Source of the DNA: Apostichopus japonicus
Taxonomy: Eukaryota > Echinodermata > Holothuroidea > Aspidochirotida > Stichopodidae
Reading direction: 5' to 3'
DNA: 64,000 nucleotides
Assembly: GCF_037975245.1 (NCBI RefSeq)
Contig: NC_092570.1
Location: 2,995,501-3,059,500, forward strand
The stretch's first letter is position 1, and the number at the start of each line of letters is the position of its first letter. Made by a program: the position numbers and the translations under genes. Below the pieces are notes generated by a model, which saw nothing but the letters and a program-made list of their open reading frames with translations, was not told the origin of the DNA and did not search any database. Of this stretch, positions 37,001-49,585 are shown in pieces.

Positions 37001-39988
37001 CAAGTACCTTGATTTGTATTGCTGTTTCTCTACCGTACCTCGACCCCATGACAAATATATTCATCACAATTTTTTTTTTCTTTTTCTGGAACACCTGTCT
37101 GAGTCTGTGTTGCAAACAATTTACTGTCTGAAAAATAGAATATATTTGTTTTGCTGTTAGCATGAATATAAATTTCTGATATCCAAATAATTATGGATCG
37201 AATTGTTTACTCAACGCAGTGAACAAGGAACATGCAACTCACAGCCAAGTAAAACTAACACTATAATGGCTATATGGTTGCACTCCCATTAGAAAACCTG
37301 CAGTTCTCAAAATGTCAACTAGGTTTAGATATTAGCAGTTTGCCAGTCAAGATTCAGTACCTTACTGAGTTCAAGCAAATAGAGGTCAAATTTCTACAGA
37401 CCAGCAGTGCCTTCTGTGTAAAATGCAGACCACACAGGACAGAAAGCTTAACTGTTCAATGATGTTGCATGTTAGGCTATTGTAGCCTACACTTTTGAAT
37501 GTGAATCATGTTCCAAATGTGGAGCCATACTAAAGACAGTTTATAAATTCATTAGAAGATGAGAAATACACATGCTGTTAGTAAAGAACGAAAATTATAA
37601 ATGAAACACACGATCATAGCTGTATAAATGAAGATTATAAATATATCTACTGAATATTTGTACTGGACTGGAATGCAGTTAAAGCACACACATATACACA
37701 TCAAAGAAGAACTAATTCCTTTCTAAATCCTGCTCAAACAACACTCTCCCCTCTGCTCAACCCCCTTTCCCCATTGCTCCCCTCATGCCCATACCACACA
37801 AAAAGAAAAGGAAACTTTATAATTAAATAAGAGACCACTATATTACAGTAATTTGGGTAGTATTTTAAAAACAAATTTACAAAGAAGATGAATAACAACA
37901 ACCTTGAAAACTCCTAATAAAAGAATTTCAAGTATAAGTGACTAACCTTTACTCTTTGGTTAAACATTACAACCATGGTCTCTGAGAGAATTTTATTACA
38001 TTACCTTTGATATTTATATTCAGACCATGATTTCACAATGCATTCCATCACCTTGTATAATTTTGAGGGATTTTTTTCTGTTATTCCAATATGAAATGAA
38101 ATTTTTGTAAAATTGAAACATTCATACGTATGACTTAAAAGGATTTTCCAGTGGTTTGAAGTTGATTATTTAACAAATATATTGCTGGGAACATTTTTCT
38201 GAAACTGTAGGTCACAAACACATCCCCAATGAATTTTCTCAATTCTGTGACAGTAAATGATGTCTTTCAGATCTGACTGAGTAATAGATAGTTTTTGTCT
38301 TCTATGAACAAACTGTTAATCCCTTAGATCATCTCAATGATTACTTTAAGTTGTATGAAGAAAAATTGAGTCATCTCAAATTATTGGAAAAACCATTCAG
38401 TAAAAATTAAAGTTAACCAGGTGGTCGCTGTCCAATGTGCACTAAGTCGACTCGAAGATGAGTGTGAAAACAATCATGTTCCATTTTTTACCATTTTCTT
38501 TTTATCCGATCCGGATAAGCCTACATTCGGAAAATAAAGGAGATTTGGATAATCCAGGTCTCAATGTACAATTGTACATGACCTGACTACATGAAAGAAC
38601 TTTTACACTACTAACAACAACAAAAAAGTTCATGCCAACTCAAGAATAAATATCAATATAAAAGAAAGAAAAACAAGGCAAAGGGGAAAAAACATTTAAG
38701 TACTGATAAACCATCAAGAAAAGGTTGTCTGTAATTTGATAAAATGTTAATTAGCCAACTTTTTGGCAATCACAAGTGAACAGGGGAAATAGAATCGAGA
38801 GTTCTACAAAAACTAATTAGAATCAGGTAAATAATACTATGAAAATGTAAACAAATCATTTCCTCTGTGCTGTGACAGATTTTTGGCAAGAGTTTAAAAA
38901 TTGATGAATTAATTACTTGTTTGTTTTTATGAAGTATTTATTTAATGTCAAAATCTGAGATGAACTTTCACACACAAAACAAAAAAGATGGGAGAGAAAA
39001 TACAAATTGAGCAATATTTTTTTATAGATTAAATGCAAGAATGAACAAATTCTAACACAAAGTACTGTAATCATACAGCAAGCCATGGCACAGTTGTCTT
39101 AATTATACGTTACCATAAAACACGTTTTGATGTTGGTTTTTGATATATTTATTGTTGCCGTTTCATAGCAAAACCTTTTGAGAGGGTTTAATTGGTGTTG
39201 TGTCTTTTGAACCAGTTTCTTGTAATAATGCAGGTACTATTATTTATCAAAGACAGCAGTTTAAGTGATTTATATCTTAGAAGGAACATCACAAGATCCA
39301 CTGTAAACACTACAAGATCATTCCTAAAGGTACCCCGTAATCATCTCATCTCCCTCCATGTGATGTATAGGGAGATGAGATATTGTACTTCACCCCTACC
39401 CCCCCCCCCCACATCAGAAATGTGAGGAAGTGTGTGAGAGATGAGATATGCAATTTCCATGGATTTGCCATCTTGCTATCTCTACCAGTAGGTAACGGAA
39501 CAACCACATCAGTACAATGTGGTATTTATATTATTTTCCAAAATATTAAACAGGTCGCAAAACGATACGCAAATTATTGAAGAAACCCTAAACATGATGC
39601 TCGATCAGTCTCTGAGGAGAAGACATAAAATGATGAGGAGTTATGTCAGTACTGGAAATATGAAACAAAATATCAAACTAATGTAGCATGAAAAGGAAGA
39701 AGAAGAAGCAGAAAAAAGAAAAAAGAAAGAATTTGGAAGAAGGTCACGTCACTTTAAAGGCATTTCCCTTCTTGAGAACGCATGACAGCATGCATATATG
39801 TATGAGGAACAGATAGATGGATTGTTTCCATTTTCTTTTTTTGGACAAAAGAAAAAGACATGAAATTTTTCAGATGAAAATAAGAATTACATCTTTGACC
39901 CTTGACCCTTATCTCCACACCTACAGTGACTCCCATGAACCCCATTGCGACACCTAACTGCTACAAACCATGAAAGACCCGATTCAGC
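31013..39988. other. 9-kb convergent interval without recognised genes
   Basis: This lies between the 3' ends of the CXorf58 homologue (+) and the PPM1L-like gene (-). I found no exon with splice support. Some of it is probably the two 3'UTRs (AATAAA at 31027 for the plus gene). A pyrimidine-rich patch lies at about 35285-35425. A region near 32460-32600 shares short segments (ACTTGAGTCACT, TTGACCTTAAAATGA) with the IFT80 intron at about 9690-9935, perhaps an old interspersed repeat. Confidence 0.45.
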
Positions 39989-42900
39989 TCAGCTGTTCTT
40001 GTCTGTGCGATACAGCTTGATTACCATTACTGTTATGTTATCCATGGACCCTTTCAGGTACGCTTGGATCACTGCATGCTTGGAGCCCAGGAATGGCGAC
40101 CCCATGTTGGCCCTGATAAGCTGCGTCGCGTCCTCGTTCGTGAATACATCCCACAATCCATCTGTGGCAATGATCATAAAATCTGCCTCTTGCTCCTCCG
40201 TATCCAAGGTGACCACGTCTGCTTCCGCGTTGATAAAGTTCCTCACCTTCAGAGGGAGATCCCCTATTGCACGAGAAGTTGCTAGAATTCCGACAACCCT
40301 CCAGACGCCAAAGAAAGCGATGTGGCCTCCTGCCTCTTCTATCCGCTTCCTCTCCTTCTCGTGGTCTGGTTTATGGTCGGCCGAAAGAGGAATGGTTTGA
40401 CCGGAGGTTTTGAGCATGACCGCCCTTGAATCACCTACGTTAGCTACGTATAGCTTGGACTTGTATATGAGACCCACGACACAAGTAGAACCTGAATGTA
40501 AAGAAGTAAAACATAAAAGAGAGAACAGATCATAGCGTCGTACAGTATATACTATATATGGAATGTCTGAACTTCTCTCATGTACTGTTCCTCCATTTAA
40601 CGTGTATACACAAATACACGCACCTGTCTAGACGAACACTCTCCTGAGAGTAATTGCAGGAAGGAGAGAAAGTTTCAGAAAGAAATGAAAACTGCCTTAA
40701 ACACAAATACAAATATGCAACTCAGGCTATTTTTCATGACTCTTCTATCTTGTTACCTTGAGCTATACAGAGGAGAACAACATAGTGAATACCAACAAAA
40801 ACTCTTAAAATAAATTCTGGAGTCTTGGATGTGTGCACATAACTTGCTTGAAATGATATACTAAATTGAGACACACGCGTGTGTCATATTATAGATATCG
40901 AATTCTGGTCAATACAATACTACAGTATGTATGCAATACTGAAGTCTATGTATGCTATATTGAATGCTATACCATACTACAGTATGTATGCCATACTGAA
41001 GTCTATGTACAGTATGCTATATCGAATGCTATACCATACTCCAGTACTTATGTATGCCATACTGAAGTCAATGTATGCTATATGATATACAATACTACAG
41101 TATGTATGCCATACTGAAGTCTATGTATGCTATCCATACCACAGGATGTATGCCATACAGAAGTCTATGAACAGTATGCTATAACGAATGCTATACCATA
41201 CTCCAGATGTATGTGATACTGAAGTCTATGTATGCTATATCAAATGCTACTGTACTATGTATGCAATAATGAAGCCTCAAACATGTATGTACTGTTTGTG
41301 TGTATGTATGTGTGAATATATTCATTTGCCTTTGTTGTTTACCTCCATTCATTAACATACCTGTAGTATATATGCTATGTTTGCTTTATTACGCACATAT
41401 GAACTAAAGTCTGTTAGCTGTTTTAAATGCTATACTGAAGTCACACTTGTATGAATATATGTACATATGCATATGCATATGTTATACCATACTATACTAT
41501 GTGTGCTACAGTAACCTAGGCACACAAATATGTATGCTATACTGAGGTATATTTATGCCATATACTCAATGCGCTATAGTTAATATCTGCTATCGTGAAA
41601 GCTATGTTTCCTATACTCAATGCTATATAATGAAGTCACACATGTTATATACAATGTATGCTTTATGCTACACTGTAGTCTGTGTATGCTATACTTAATT
41701 GATGCTATACTATACAACATATATGCTATACTGCAGTCACACATGTATGTACAGCACTGATGTCAATGTATGTATGCATACTGAATGCATACTAGCACTA
41801 TATACTGAAGCCACACATGCATGCATACATACTACAGTACTCAATGTACATATGCTACAGTATACTGAGTACTACTGTATATACAAATGCTATGTTGAAT
41901 ACTACAGTATACTATTTTGGAGTGTGTGAACTTCTGTTGGCTTGAAACATTTGCTAATACTTCAGGCCCCTAGCTGTGTGTCAAAGTCAGGCTGAAAGTT
42001 GATTCAACATATATTTGGTCCGTACATATATGACTGCATACAAGTTGACATTCTCTTTAAGAAATGACTCACTACTAGTTACAGTAACCATGACAATGGG
42101 GGTTCAGTGATTAACAGTTCACTCTAAGTACCGCAGAACAAGATTACTGAGGCTGTGAAGGAGACATTTATCACATAAGTTGTCAAAAAATAAAAGTGAA
42201 GGAAGTGAAGTCCATCAAGTTTGGATTCTGTTTGGGAAACAACAACAGCACACCCAAACAACAGCACACTATTTGACAAAACAGCAGGTTTGTCCATCTG
42301 CACACTATTAAACAAAAATGGACCTGCAGAGAAATCTCTTTGGCACTTCCACGATCATCTCTTTAATAAATCCAATTATTTCATTCCTGTTTTAATCCTC
42401 TGGATGACATTTAGAAGGTCACACAATTAGACAATGAAGAGGATTGGCTGCTCACCAAATTCCTCGTTATGTAAGGGCCCCGGTGATCAGGGTAGCGCGG
42501 CTAGGAAATTGGAAATGGCAAGAGTTCATCAGCTCAGGTTTACTTTAATCACTGGGCTATTGGTCTTGTGTCAGCCTTAATAATTGTTAGTAATGATTAT
42601 GTACATAATACAGTGTATGCTTTTAATGCTTCACTACTGTTCCTGCACAGTAATTACTTATACGTTTATGTATATGTACTCATCTTGAACTTCAAGCAAG
42701 CCCATCCATGTGAGGCAGAGAAATGAGCTGACAATATCAAAAACAATTCCCTTGCACACCTCTTAGCAAGACAATTTATCCTCTACTTGGTTTTTATCTT
42801 TCATGATTCTATAAAAATGCACAAATATTTAGTCTAGGATATAACCCCAACCCTCCCCTTCCCACCCCCCCCCCAAAAAAAAAGACTTGGTGTAAAGAAT

Positions 42901-45900
42901 AACCTTATCTTTCACATGTACAGTATGCATTTTCTTAATGACATAATTAGACATACTATAAATGATTCTGGAACAATTCTTTAACTGTCTTGTTTATTTT
43001 CAAAAATGCAACTTGAATAAAATGGCACGGTAAAGAGAGAGAGAGAGGTGGAGGGAGAGTGCTAAGGTAGTGAGTAGGCAGGTAAGCAAGGAATCAGCAT
43101 ACATCCAATATTTACATTTCAAAATGACATGTCTTATAAGAAAGGTCAAAAATAAAATGAAATCTCAAAGTACTAGATCCTCTTTAAAAACAAGTCTACA
43201 AACAGTCATACTATGGTAACAGCATATACTGATATTGTATCTAGCAGTTACTGAAACAAACGTTACTCCAGTTATTAATCTCCATGGCCAAACGTTAAAG
43301 ACAGGAAATGAAAATTGACATGTGTAATGATTTGTACTGTGCACAGGTGTACTGTATGTACAGTATGTATGATACGTGTTGGTCTTGACAACGGCGTGAC
43401 TAAACACCCACACACCGAACATCGCAGACACGTTGGAAACGGTGAACCCCACCGTTGTAATCTAACAACCAAAACAAGTAACACTATCAACAACGAGGTA
43501 GACAGATGACGAACCGCCCAGAATTGATAACATCTGTCAAGCATGTGACTAGCATATTTAATTGCTAGATTAAAAGCTGAAAGAAGAAATTTAATATGCT
43601 ATATCTGTAGGCACTGTAATATTCAGATGATGAATATATAGAAACTGTAGAGCTGAACATTACAAAAAAATTATTTTTCTCATGGGTTTTAATCCCATGG
43701 AACCATTTAAGCATATTTAAATGTTAGATCAAAAGCTGAAAGAAGATATTTAATATGCTATATCTAAGCACTGTAATAGATGATGAATAAAGTAACTGTA
43801 GAGCTGTTACAAAAAAAATTGTTTTTGTTTTTTAATACCCTGTGACCAGTTTAGCATATTTATATAATTGCTAGATCAGAAGCTGAAAGAAGAAATTTAA
43901 TATGCTATATCTAGACACTGTAATATTCAGATGATGGATATATCGTAACTGTAGAGCTGTTACAAAAAAATGTTTTACTCATGAGTTTTAATCCCATTCC
44001 CCTGGGGAAAAATGAGTAAATGTCTGGGTATCTACAAAGGAACTCGGAAAACTGATTTTAACTGACCATATGCATGTAAAACTTATGTAATGTTGTAATG
44101 GGCAGAGAGAATATTTCAATTTATTTTATTAAAAGTATATTATGAAAATACATAGATGTACTGTTGGTATTTGGTAAGGTTCAAATTTGAAGGTATAATA
44201 TTAATTAAAGTTTACAAATTAAATGCAAGTTTTATCTGTTTTTTTGTTTGTTTTTTTTTGCAGATTTTGAGAACGACAGTATCGTGCAATTGAATATGAG
44301 GATTATACGTAGCCAAAATTACTTTCAACAAGGCAGAATAAGAACATCTTGTTCTAGGTACAACAAAATATACTGTACTTAATTCTTTGTGAACAAAAAA
44401 TAAAACTGGTTCATCTTATATTTACAGCCTCAAAGAAATAGGAAGTTACACTGACATACAGTTGAAGGCAAACAGGACTTCTGCAATACATACAGTGGTG
44501 CCCAACATCAAATACAATACTGTCCTTTTACCTAAATATCTACTGAAAAGCCATAGCTGCAGTATTGCTTTCCAAAACCAAACTATGCCAACAAATCATA
44601 AGGGATGACAGACCTAGAATTTCATAAGTTTAGCCACATAAAAGTAATCTAATTGGCTAAAATCAAGTTCTCACTAGCATGAGGGCAGTCTTATAACATT
44701 TGCTGGTAATGAATGAGTGCAGTAATATGGGGTTTCATGTTACGTACGGAAATCACGCCGATCTCTTTATGCGCGATTGTCATAAACCAACGACTAACCA
44801 TGTCGCAATCCCTACAGTGCCTTTCCTTCTATTCTCCTCCACTTAGCCCAGTAATTTGCCAAACTGTTTAGGCCCGGGAATGATCGACAATTCACATTTT
44901 TATCATCAAGACAAATATATTCAGATTTTTGCCAATTTTGCTCTATATAATTTTTGTTACTGACTGTACTATACATTGATGGTAGTTTGCCCAGTAGCGA
45001 ATTTCTTCCTCTAACTTGCATAATAAACAATGGCCACATAATAATCACCTGAAAAGTCAGCCGTCTGTTTAGCCACGGCTATATATTGCTCGTCGAGAGA
45101 CAGGATCTCCTCCCTGAGGATAGCTGGGAAGTCTGCCTCTGATAGGTCATCTTCGTCAGCGATTCTGTCTAGAATTGCATCCAGTAAGTGCTCTCTGGTA
45201 AACGAGGAGGCCGCCTGCAGGGGAGGGAGGGGGGGAGTAAAAAATGGAATCAAAGATTTATTAACCCTGATCAGAAAATTTCCTTGGTCCGATCTGGAGA
45301 AAGAATTTTCAAAAGGATATCGGATTGCTGACTGGCTTTCACTTAAATCTGTAATTCTGTACGGTAACAGTAGGCATGGCAAAACACTATGAGAGAACTG
45401 ACACTTGGAATATTTTTAGTGATTATAATATTGAGTGACGTAACCCCCTTTCCGGATACAGTACAAGACTTTATTTAATATGACAGTGCTTAAAAACACT
45501 TTTGAAGCAACTTAAGGGTACCCCCAAATCAATTAGGCCTGGATGGCAGAAAATTGCTAAGAGGTTAAGTAGCAGAAATGAATAATAAAGGGTTAAAGAA
45601 ACATGCTTGCAAAGTGCATTCAAAAAGGAGTATATGTATGAAGCGTTGCCTTAGGACTTTTAGTCACTCACTAGAGCTTCAAGTAACTTGAAAGCCATTG
45701 AATAGTTTAGCCAGTATCGCATTACAAAACACTATGCAAAGTGGGAAAATTGCTATACATATACAATTGCAAAGATGCATACAGTACAGTTTTGTACACA
45801 GAAACAATGTAGTATTTGATAAGAGGCAATGTTTATAGGCTTCAAAAGTGCTAAGCAAAATATTTACACAGTTCCATGATTCCTTGTAAGCTGTAAATTA

Positions 45901-48900
45901 CTGTCAAGTTTTGTTACTAATAGTTAAAATATGAACTTTTAACAAGTTTCTGACAGTCCCTCATGAAAATATTTAATGTAAATTTGCTTGAATCTTGTGT
46001 ATATATTTCACACACAAAAAACAACTGGATGAACTAGATAAAATCTTACCACCTTAACACAGTCTAATGTATTTATGCGCCAAAGTTGATTTACATATTT
46101 CTGATCAATATTTCTTTATATAGACTGTACATAAAGTATCAAATAATTTATCTAGTATATATTTAAATAAAACTGTGCAAACAGTAACTTAAAATGTTCG
46201 ATTTCTGTGACTTAAAATAATTTGGAATAAATTTCATGGGATACTGCTGGTGAAATCATTTATGTGAAAATTTCAAAAATTCACATTTACTGTAAAAATA
46301 CCACTACAGTAAATACACCCAACTTAGCCGAGCTACATACTGATAAGTGTAAACTCCAAAATATCACCCTGAAATTATGAAACTATTTAAAGACCAAGGG
46401 AAGCCATCTGAGAGACTTCATTCATTGATAATATGGAAGCTCCCAGATGTGATTTTTAAAATCATAATAATACTTCTTTCAGAATGGAAGAAAAATTCCA
46501 AAGCTGCTTAGAAAGTAAATTTGTCACACTGGTCTCTTACTGTATATCAATTTGTGTTATTTGTGTGGTACAGTACTGCATAAGAAATGATTCAAGTTGA
46601 GGAGGATCATATTGTTATGGTGATGCTTATCAGATCATTGATATGGGTACAGTATGCACATGGTTGATCTGCACAAATTTTTGAAAACTAGTAACACCTT
46701 AGGCCTGCAAAACTCATGTATACTATATATGATATTTGTAGATCAACAGTTGAAAGAGTTGTACTGTACAGTAGGAGTACTAAATGGTGAGTACTTTATA
46801 GCATCAGAGTTTAAGTAATAAATGACAAGTACTTTATAGCATCAGAATGTGAACTACACGTACACTAACTACAAACTACTGAACTTCAACTACTAAATGA
46901 CGTAATATATTTTGGTGATAAAGACAACACCAACCATGTCTTTAATTTGACTAAAACTGAAATCTTTCTGTATAGACTCTGTACTGTTGGTCTGGAAAAA
47001 TTGCTGACTTCAGTTTTGCCAAAATTTGCTTTAAACACATACAGTATCCAATGATAGTTTATGTACATATGATGCTGCCATACTGTATACTAGAGTGGTA
47101 GTGCAGTTGTCTACATATATATGTACACTAACAAGTTTGTTACTGTACAACAAATAATGGTGCTATGCTCAGTTACCACACTTCTTTAAGTTGTACAATG
47201 GCTGGGATTAAAAAGAAAAACATTTTTATGCTTGATTTAAATTAAATGTAAAAATTCACTTTGAGATTGTACCATTCTGAGTTGTGGACTATCCAGGATA
47301 TAAATTTACCTTTACAGTAAATCAATTTTTAATATAAACTGTAAAATATTTCTGAAAGAGGAACCACTTATAAAAGCATCGGAACTGGCATCAAATTTTA
47401 GCTCAAGTGTTAAAAGAGCACTGCAAGTTTCCAAAAGTACCCTCTTCAATTTCTTGGAGGATCTGACTTTCCTTAGAACTATTCACAGATACTGTATTGG
47501 TCATGATTCACCAGTATAAACTTTGGATAATTTATACATTCCCCAGGACATTGTGAGCTTTCTCTTGAAGTATACTGGTTATTTTCTATCTTTTTCTTTA
47601 GGGTTACTAGCTTTGATGAACATTTTATGTTTTTTCTTGTATCCTGTATACCATTACTGTTTTTGTATGTAGAGCTATATATTTGCGAAATATATTAACT
47701 GAACTACAGTAACTGAATTGAACTATAGTTCAACTCAATTTCAAAAAGGGTAAAATTATGTTTCTGGGCAAAATTCCAACCATTTACAGTACCTTTGTTT
47801 GCAATAACAATGCATTCCCTGTCAATATATCACAGACCAGTATTTTCAAGATTAAAGTAGGGTGTGATGAGGGACTAACAGATTGATGGTGTGCTCTCCC
47901 CCCTCCCACCGGCCCACCCCCCCTGTCCCCCACAATATGCAGAGCTTACTTACCTTTTATGGGATGTTCACATTCTCTACTATGGCTTTTTGAGGGGCCC
48001 ACAATTAGCTGCTTTACCTTCCCCCACCCCCCTTCTTACCCCTCCCACACCACCTTTTTGTGTGCATGATTGAATTCCAAACTTTTTTAACATATCCTGG
48101 CAGAATCTCTGGTATTAGCGAATTTGGTGGGTATGCATTTATTTATGTCATATGTTAATATGCTCTGAATTAAGAATAATAATAATCATAATAATTAACT
48201 TATATACTGTAGAGCCAGGGTCCGGCGAGACCTCAGAAGGAGCCCGGAACAGAGGTTCCCCTCTGAACCAAGGAAAGTTTTCCCAATCCGAAAACACTAT
48301 GAGACACTTTGGTGGTAGAAAAATGAAGGAGCTCACTAGGGTCAGTGAGGGTGTACAGTGTTAAAAGATTACCAGGGCATACTAGACATGGTAGAATGCG
48401 GTGCTTAGGTTGTGGGGAGACAGGTACAGTACAGTAAGTGGGGAACGAAGTAAATATAAGAATAATAATAATCATAATAATTAACATATATAGCGCCAAC
48501 TCCAACAAAAGTTGTTCAATGCGATTTTATGGGTGCTGAATGTGCAAAAACGAATAGAGTTGATAGAAAAGAAAAGTTTTAAGACAGCCCTTGAACTGAA
48601 TAATAAAATCTAAAGACCTAATTTCAACCGGGAGGGAGTTCCATAAACGTGGTGCAGCATTCAGAAAGCTTCACGCAAAAGATCTTGTACATGACATTGG
48701 AACCCGAAGTCAAAATTGATAACACAAACGCATTGGTCTACATTTTGCTTGCTGATGTAAGAGAACATTAAGGTAGTTTAGGGTACCAGTTTTAATGGCA
48801 CGAAAAACTAGAATGATAATTTTATAGTCAATACGGAGTCTTATTGATAACCTGTTGTTCTTTTCCAATATAAGAGTGACAGGGGTAAACCTGTTCGCCC

Positions 48901-49585
48901 TATGGACGATTCGAGCAGCCGTGTTTTGAATCCTTTGGCAATCTTGATAGCTGGGATGTACAGTAGCTACACCAAATAGAAGAGAATTGCAATAATCAAG
49001 CCTACTCGAGATTACAGCATGAATAAGTTTCTCATTAAAATGAACAAACTAAAATACAGCTGTAAAGTTTAAAGTTATGTCCAAAAATGGATACCATGTA
49101 CATGTATGAAATACATATAAAAAAGTGCATTCAATACTTACTGGTCCACCATGTCCATCAAAGACACCGTACACCTGTATTTCTCCATTTTCACTTTTTT
49201 TGTACTGAAATCTATCCTCCATGCCAGGCCTTCTTCCTTGTATTGCATAAACTGCCATGTTATCTTCCTCGTAAGAATATCCCTTAACTTCATCATGGAC
49301 TGGTTCTTCTACAACACTATTAATGTCTTTGTAAATCTCATTAGGATCAAACCTCAGCTTTGGTGGACCCGGGCCACCATTCAGACCTGAATATCTCCTA
49401 CGGGAATTACCTTCTGGTGTGTCCTTCACGAAGAAGACGAGGCCAGTTAATTTATCAAGGAACCAATTGTCTGATCGCACTGAAGTATACAGTATGAGTA
49501 AGATACAGAGTACAAAAATTACAAGCACTTCAGGTCTGAGAAGTGTATTCCTAATGTAACGCAACATTGCTGCTAATAACGTCAT
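39989..49585 (-). CDS. PPM1L: PPM1L-like PP2C-family Ser/Thr phosphatase (3 exons, complete)
   Basis: Metal-dependent protein phosphatase; in mammals PPM1L is ER-anchored and dephosphorylates TAK1 and ASK1. Exons (minus): 49142-49585, 45049-45214, 39989-40491, summing to 1113 nt or 370 residues; human has 360. The N-terminus MTLLAAMLRYIRNTLLRPEV parallels human MTLL...LLRPET and is followed by a membrane helix (VIFVLCILLILYTSV). Catalytic signatures are intact: GMEDRF (about 121-126), VFDGHGG (about 141-147), YVANVGDSRAV, SRAIGDLPLK, ATDGLWDVFTNED (metal Asp about 314) and DNITVMVI (Asp about 354). The start is ATG at 49585; an upstream in-frame GTG is not used. Acceptors are at 45214 (phase 0) and 40491 (phase 1). 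The two introns (about 3.9 and 4.6 kb) hold a LINE fragment, a minisatellite and a triplicated repeat. Confidence 0.95.
40914..41280. repeat. degenerate minisatellite, 46-61 bp units
   Basis: About six to seven units of the pattern ATACTACAGTATGTATGCCA then TACTGAAGTCTATGTATGC and a GCTATATNGAATGCTATACC spacer lie end to end. Weaker copies with the same words continue to about 41930. It lies in the PPM1L intron 40492-45048. Short open frames across it are repeat artefacts. Confidence 0.85.
43551..43998. repeat. three tandem copies of a ~150-bp repeat
   Basis: Copies start at 43551, 43710 and 43853, each with AGCATATTTA, then AAGCTGAAAGAAGA, TTTAATATGCTATATCT, GTAGAGCTG and a poly-A run. Copies one and three end with a TTTTAATCCCAT motif. 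Spacing is 159 and 143 bp. Non-coding, in the PPM1L intron. Confidence 0.9.
48171..48490. repeat. duplicated (AAT)-rich LINE tail
   Basis: A stretch of about 35 bp beginning TAAGAATAATAATAATCATA occurs at about 48171 and again at about 48458, 287 bp apart with one mismatch. The second copy is the tail of the LINE fragment at 48458-49042. The first suggests either an earlier insertion of the same family or a local duplication. Confidence 0.65.
48458..49042 (-). mobile_element. 5'-truncated LINE fragment with RT C-terminal motif
   Basis: The minus strand encodes HAVISSRLDYCNSLLFGV, then QRIQNTAARIVHRANRFTPV and RIDYKIIILVFRAIKTG, the well-known C-terminal block of CR1/Jockey-type non-LTR reverse transcriptases. 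The frame then ends at a stop after RLCYQF; further coding words (AAPRLWNSLP-type region near 48630-48660) are recognisable only with frame changes. It ends in an (AAT)-rich tail near 48460-48490. It lies in sense orientation in PPM1L intron 1, about 100 bp past the exon 1 donor. Confidence 0.85.

Noticed and set aside
40866-41117. Overlapping short open frames as a small repetitive protein
   Set aside because: They are products of the minisatellite, in several frames, with no homology.
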